NCBI GenBank assembly: GCA_023410295.1 | Contig: JAEYPY010000106.1 | Location: 1 to 6,345, forward strand | Length of the DNA stretch: 6,345 bases | Source: Pseudomonadota bacterium | GTDB taxonomy: Bacteria; Pseudomonadota; Alphaproteobacteria; Caulobacterales; Aquidulcibacteraceae | Reading direction: 5' to 3' | In this document: positions 5,326-6,345 of the stretch, one piece after another | Numbering within the stretch: position 1 is the first letter of the stretch | Layout: each line of letters starts with the position of its first letter | Position numbers and translations under genes: made by a program | The notes under the pieces: model-generated | What the model saw: only the letters and a program-made list of their open reading frames with translations | Databases searched by the model: none | Told to the model about the DNA's origin: nothing

Positions 5326-5364
5326 ACGAACGAGGCGCTAGACCTCTGGGCTATGGAGTTCCTG

Positions 5365-5748
5365 ATGGACGCGGAAGTCTTTGTTCCTTTTATCTTTTTC
5401 GCCTTTCTGGCGGCGGTGATCCTGATCCCGATCTGGCTCAAGGAGCGCACGCGCCAGTCTGCGCATCAGCTGCTCGGCCAAGCGCTTGAGAAGGGTCAGA
5501 CGCTGGATCCGGCGCTTCTGCGCCAGCTGACCGAAGGCAAAGCGCAACAGCAGGACCGCCCGCGCCGTACGCTCGGCAGCGGCGTCGTCCTCCTGGCCTT
5601 GGCGCTGGGCTTCGTGGCGGCGAGCTACATGAACGGCGACATCACCGGCGGCGGCATGATGACGGCCGCGACCATCCTGGGCGCCCTTGGCATCGCCTTT
5701 ATCCTGCTCGCGATGGTCGATTACTCGTCTAAGAAGAAGGATCAGTGA
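5365..5748 (+). CDS. DUF6249-like three-TM membrane protein
   Basis: 127-residue inner-membrane protein. TM1 spans about residues 5-25 (VFVPFIFFAFLAAVILIPIWL). A charged loop follows at about 26-69 with LGQALEKGQTLDPALLRQL, which resembles the KGQ.L.PELI motif I associate with DUF6249. TM2 (about 71-89) and TM3 (about 97-118) come next, then a Lys-rich tail. I chose ATG 5365 because GGAG at 5355-5358 sits 6 nt before it; the upstream in-frame ATG 5353 has no Shine-Dalgarno. It precedes an ECF sigma gene by 10 nt. Proteins of this family commonly accompany sigma factors, so a regulatory membrane role is plausible, but none is established. Confidence 0.85.
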   Translation: MDAEVFVPFIFFAFLAAVILIPIWLKERTRQSAHQLLGQALEKGQTLDPALLRQLTEGKAQQQDRPRRTLGSGVVLLALALGFVAASYMNGDITGGGMMTAATILGALGIAFILLAMVDYSSKKKDQ

Positions 5749-5758
5749 GTGGTGATCG

Positions 5759-6313
5759 GTGGCGTCGCGGGGGCTTATCAATCTGGCTCAGGCCACGGAA
5801 GCTGCGCTCATTATCGCAGCACAGGCCAAGGACCAGGCGGCGTTCGGAGAACTGGTCAAGCGCCGGCAAGGTTGGGCGCGGGCCTTGTTGAGGAAGATGT
5901 GTCGAAGCCACGCTGAAGCTGATGATCTGGCTCAAGAAGCATTCATCAAAGCGTGGGAAAGATTGACGGATCTGGAGACGCCGGCGGCGTTTGCAGGATG
6001 GTTCAGGAGGATTGCGGTAACGACGTTTTTGATGGCCAAGCGCAAGCAAAAGGCGATCTTCGAGGAGATTGACGATGCTTCGCCCATCGCCGCCGAGGGC
6101 TCCACGCCCGAAGCGGAGGCCGGCGCCAAGATCGACCTGGAGAAGGCGCTTGCCAGACTGTCGGATGCGGAGAGATTGTGTGTGACGCTGAACCACGGAG
6201 AAGGGCTCAGTCACGGAGAAATCTCGGAGATCACGGGGCTTCCCCTTGGCACCGTGAAGTCCCACGTACTTAGGGGAACGGAAAAACTTCGCCGAATGTT
6301 GGAGCCGGCGTGA
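5759..6313 (+). CDS. ECF-type RNA polymerase sigma factor (sigma-70 family)
   Basis: 184-residue sigma factor with only regions 2 and 4. Region 2 covers about residues 27-95 and includes AEADDLAQEAFIKAWERL (52-69) and FAGWFRRIAVTTFL. An acidic linker runs from about 100 to 126. Region 4 covers about 128-181 with LSDAERLCVTL, the HTH GEISEITGLPLGTVKSHVLRG and KLRRML. The start is GTG 5759: an in-frame TGA at 5753 excludes anything longer and no better start follows. The Shine-Dalgarno is poor, so coupling to the gene ending 10 nt upstream is likely. Its stop overlaps the start of the next gene (TGATG, 6311-6315), the position in which anti-sigma partners are usually encoded. Target genes are unknown. 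Confidence 0.93.
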   Translation: MASRGLINLAQATEAALIIAAQAKDQAAFGELVKRRQGWARALLRKMCRSHAEADDLAQEAFIKAWERLTDLETPAAFAGWFRRIAVTTFLMAKRKQKAIFEEIDDASPIAAEGSTPEAEAGAKIDLEKALARLSDAERLCVTLNHGEGLSHGEISEITGLPLGTVKSHVLRGTEKLRRMLEPA

Positions 6314-6345
6314 TGAGTGAATTTGATGCACTGCTGACCAGGGCC
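6313..6345 (+). CDS. Start of a partial gene, probable anti-sigma or membrane partner of the sigma factor
   Basis: ATG 6313 opens MSEFDALLTRA, which runs off the window. The start shares one base with the sigma factor stop (TGATG), and GGAG at 6301-6304 lies 8 nt upstream, so the start is well supported. Eleven residues are too few to name a family. The position directly behind an ECF sigma gene, with a DUF6249-like membrane gene before it, points to an anti-sigma factor or associated membrane protein (inference). Confidence 0.65.
   Translation, partial: MSEFDALLTRA

Overview
The window is GC-rich and gene-dense, with short gaps and many stop/start overlaps. Alphaproteobacterial-looking gene families fill it: a YffB/Spx-like ArsC-fold reductase, an ArsR regulator with AHSA1-type SRPBCC proteins, and an ECF sigma factor next to a DUF6249-like membrane protein. 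I read it as chromosomal DNA from an alphaproteobacterium, possibly Caulobacterales/Hyphomonadales-like. The lineage is inferred from gene style, not from a marker gene. I see no rRNA, tRNA, CRISPR array, transposase or phage gene.

Layout. (1) Positions 156-742, + strand: a compact unit of a 27-residue lysine-rich microprotein and two small tandem paralogues (84 and 82 aa) of a family I cannot name. (2) 749-1384, - strand: a glutathione S-transferase, convergent with unit 1 and divergent from (3) 1434-1793, + strand: a YffB-like reductase. (4) 1790-5181, - strand: a seven-gene operon. In transcription order it encodes an ArsR-type repressor, a second GST, three consecutive AHSA1/SRPBCC proteins, a YCII-like protein and a KANL3/Tex30-type alpha/beta hydrolase. 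Every junction is an overlap or a gap of at most 11 nt. A perfect 11-bp inverted repeat lies two bases upstream of the arsR-like start codon and is the obvious operator candidate. (5) 5365-6345, + strand, divergent from the operon: a three-TM DUF6249-like protein, an ECF sigma factor, and the first 11 codons of a third gene overlapping the sigma stop, probably an anti-sigma or membrane partner.

How it may work. Unit 4 looks like a self-regulated response cassette. A non-metal ArsR would release the operator when a small molecule or stress appears, and then induce a GST, three hydrophobic-cavity proteins, a YCII-fold protein and a hydrolase. The ligand is unknown. Unit 5 looks like a separate membrane-linked sigma circuit. 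The most novel-looking parts are the ArsR/GST/triple-SRPBCC cassette with its operator and the unnamed tandem paralogue pair preceded by a basic microprotein.
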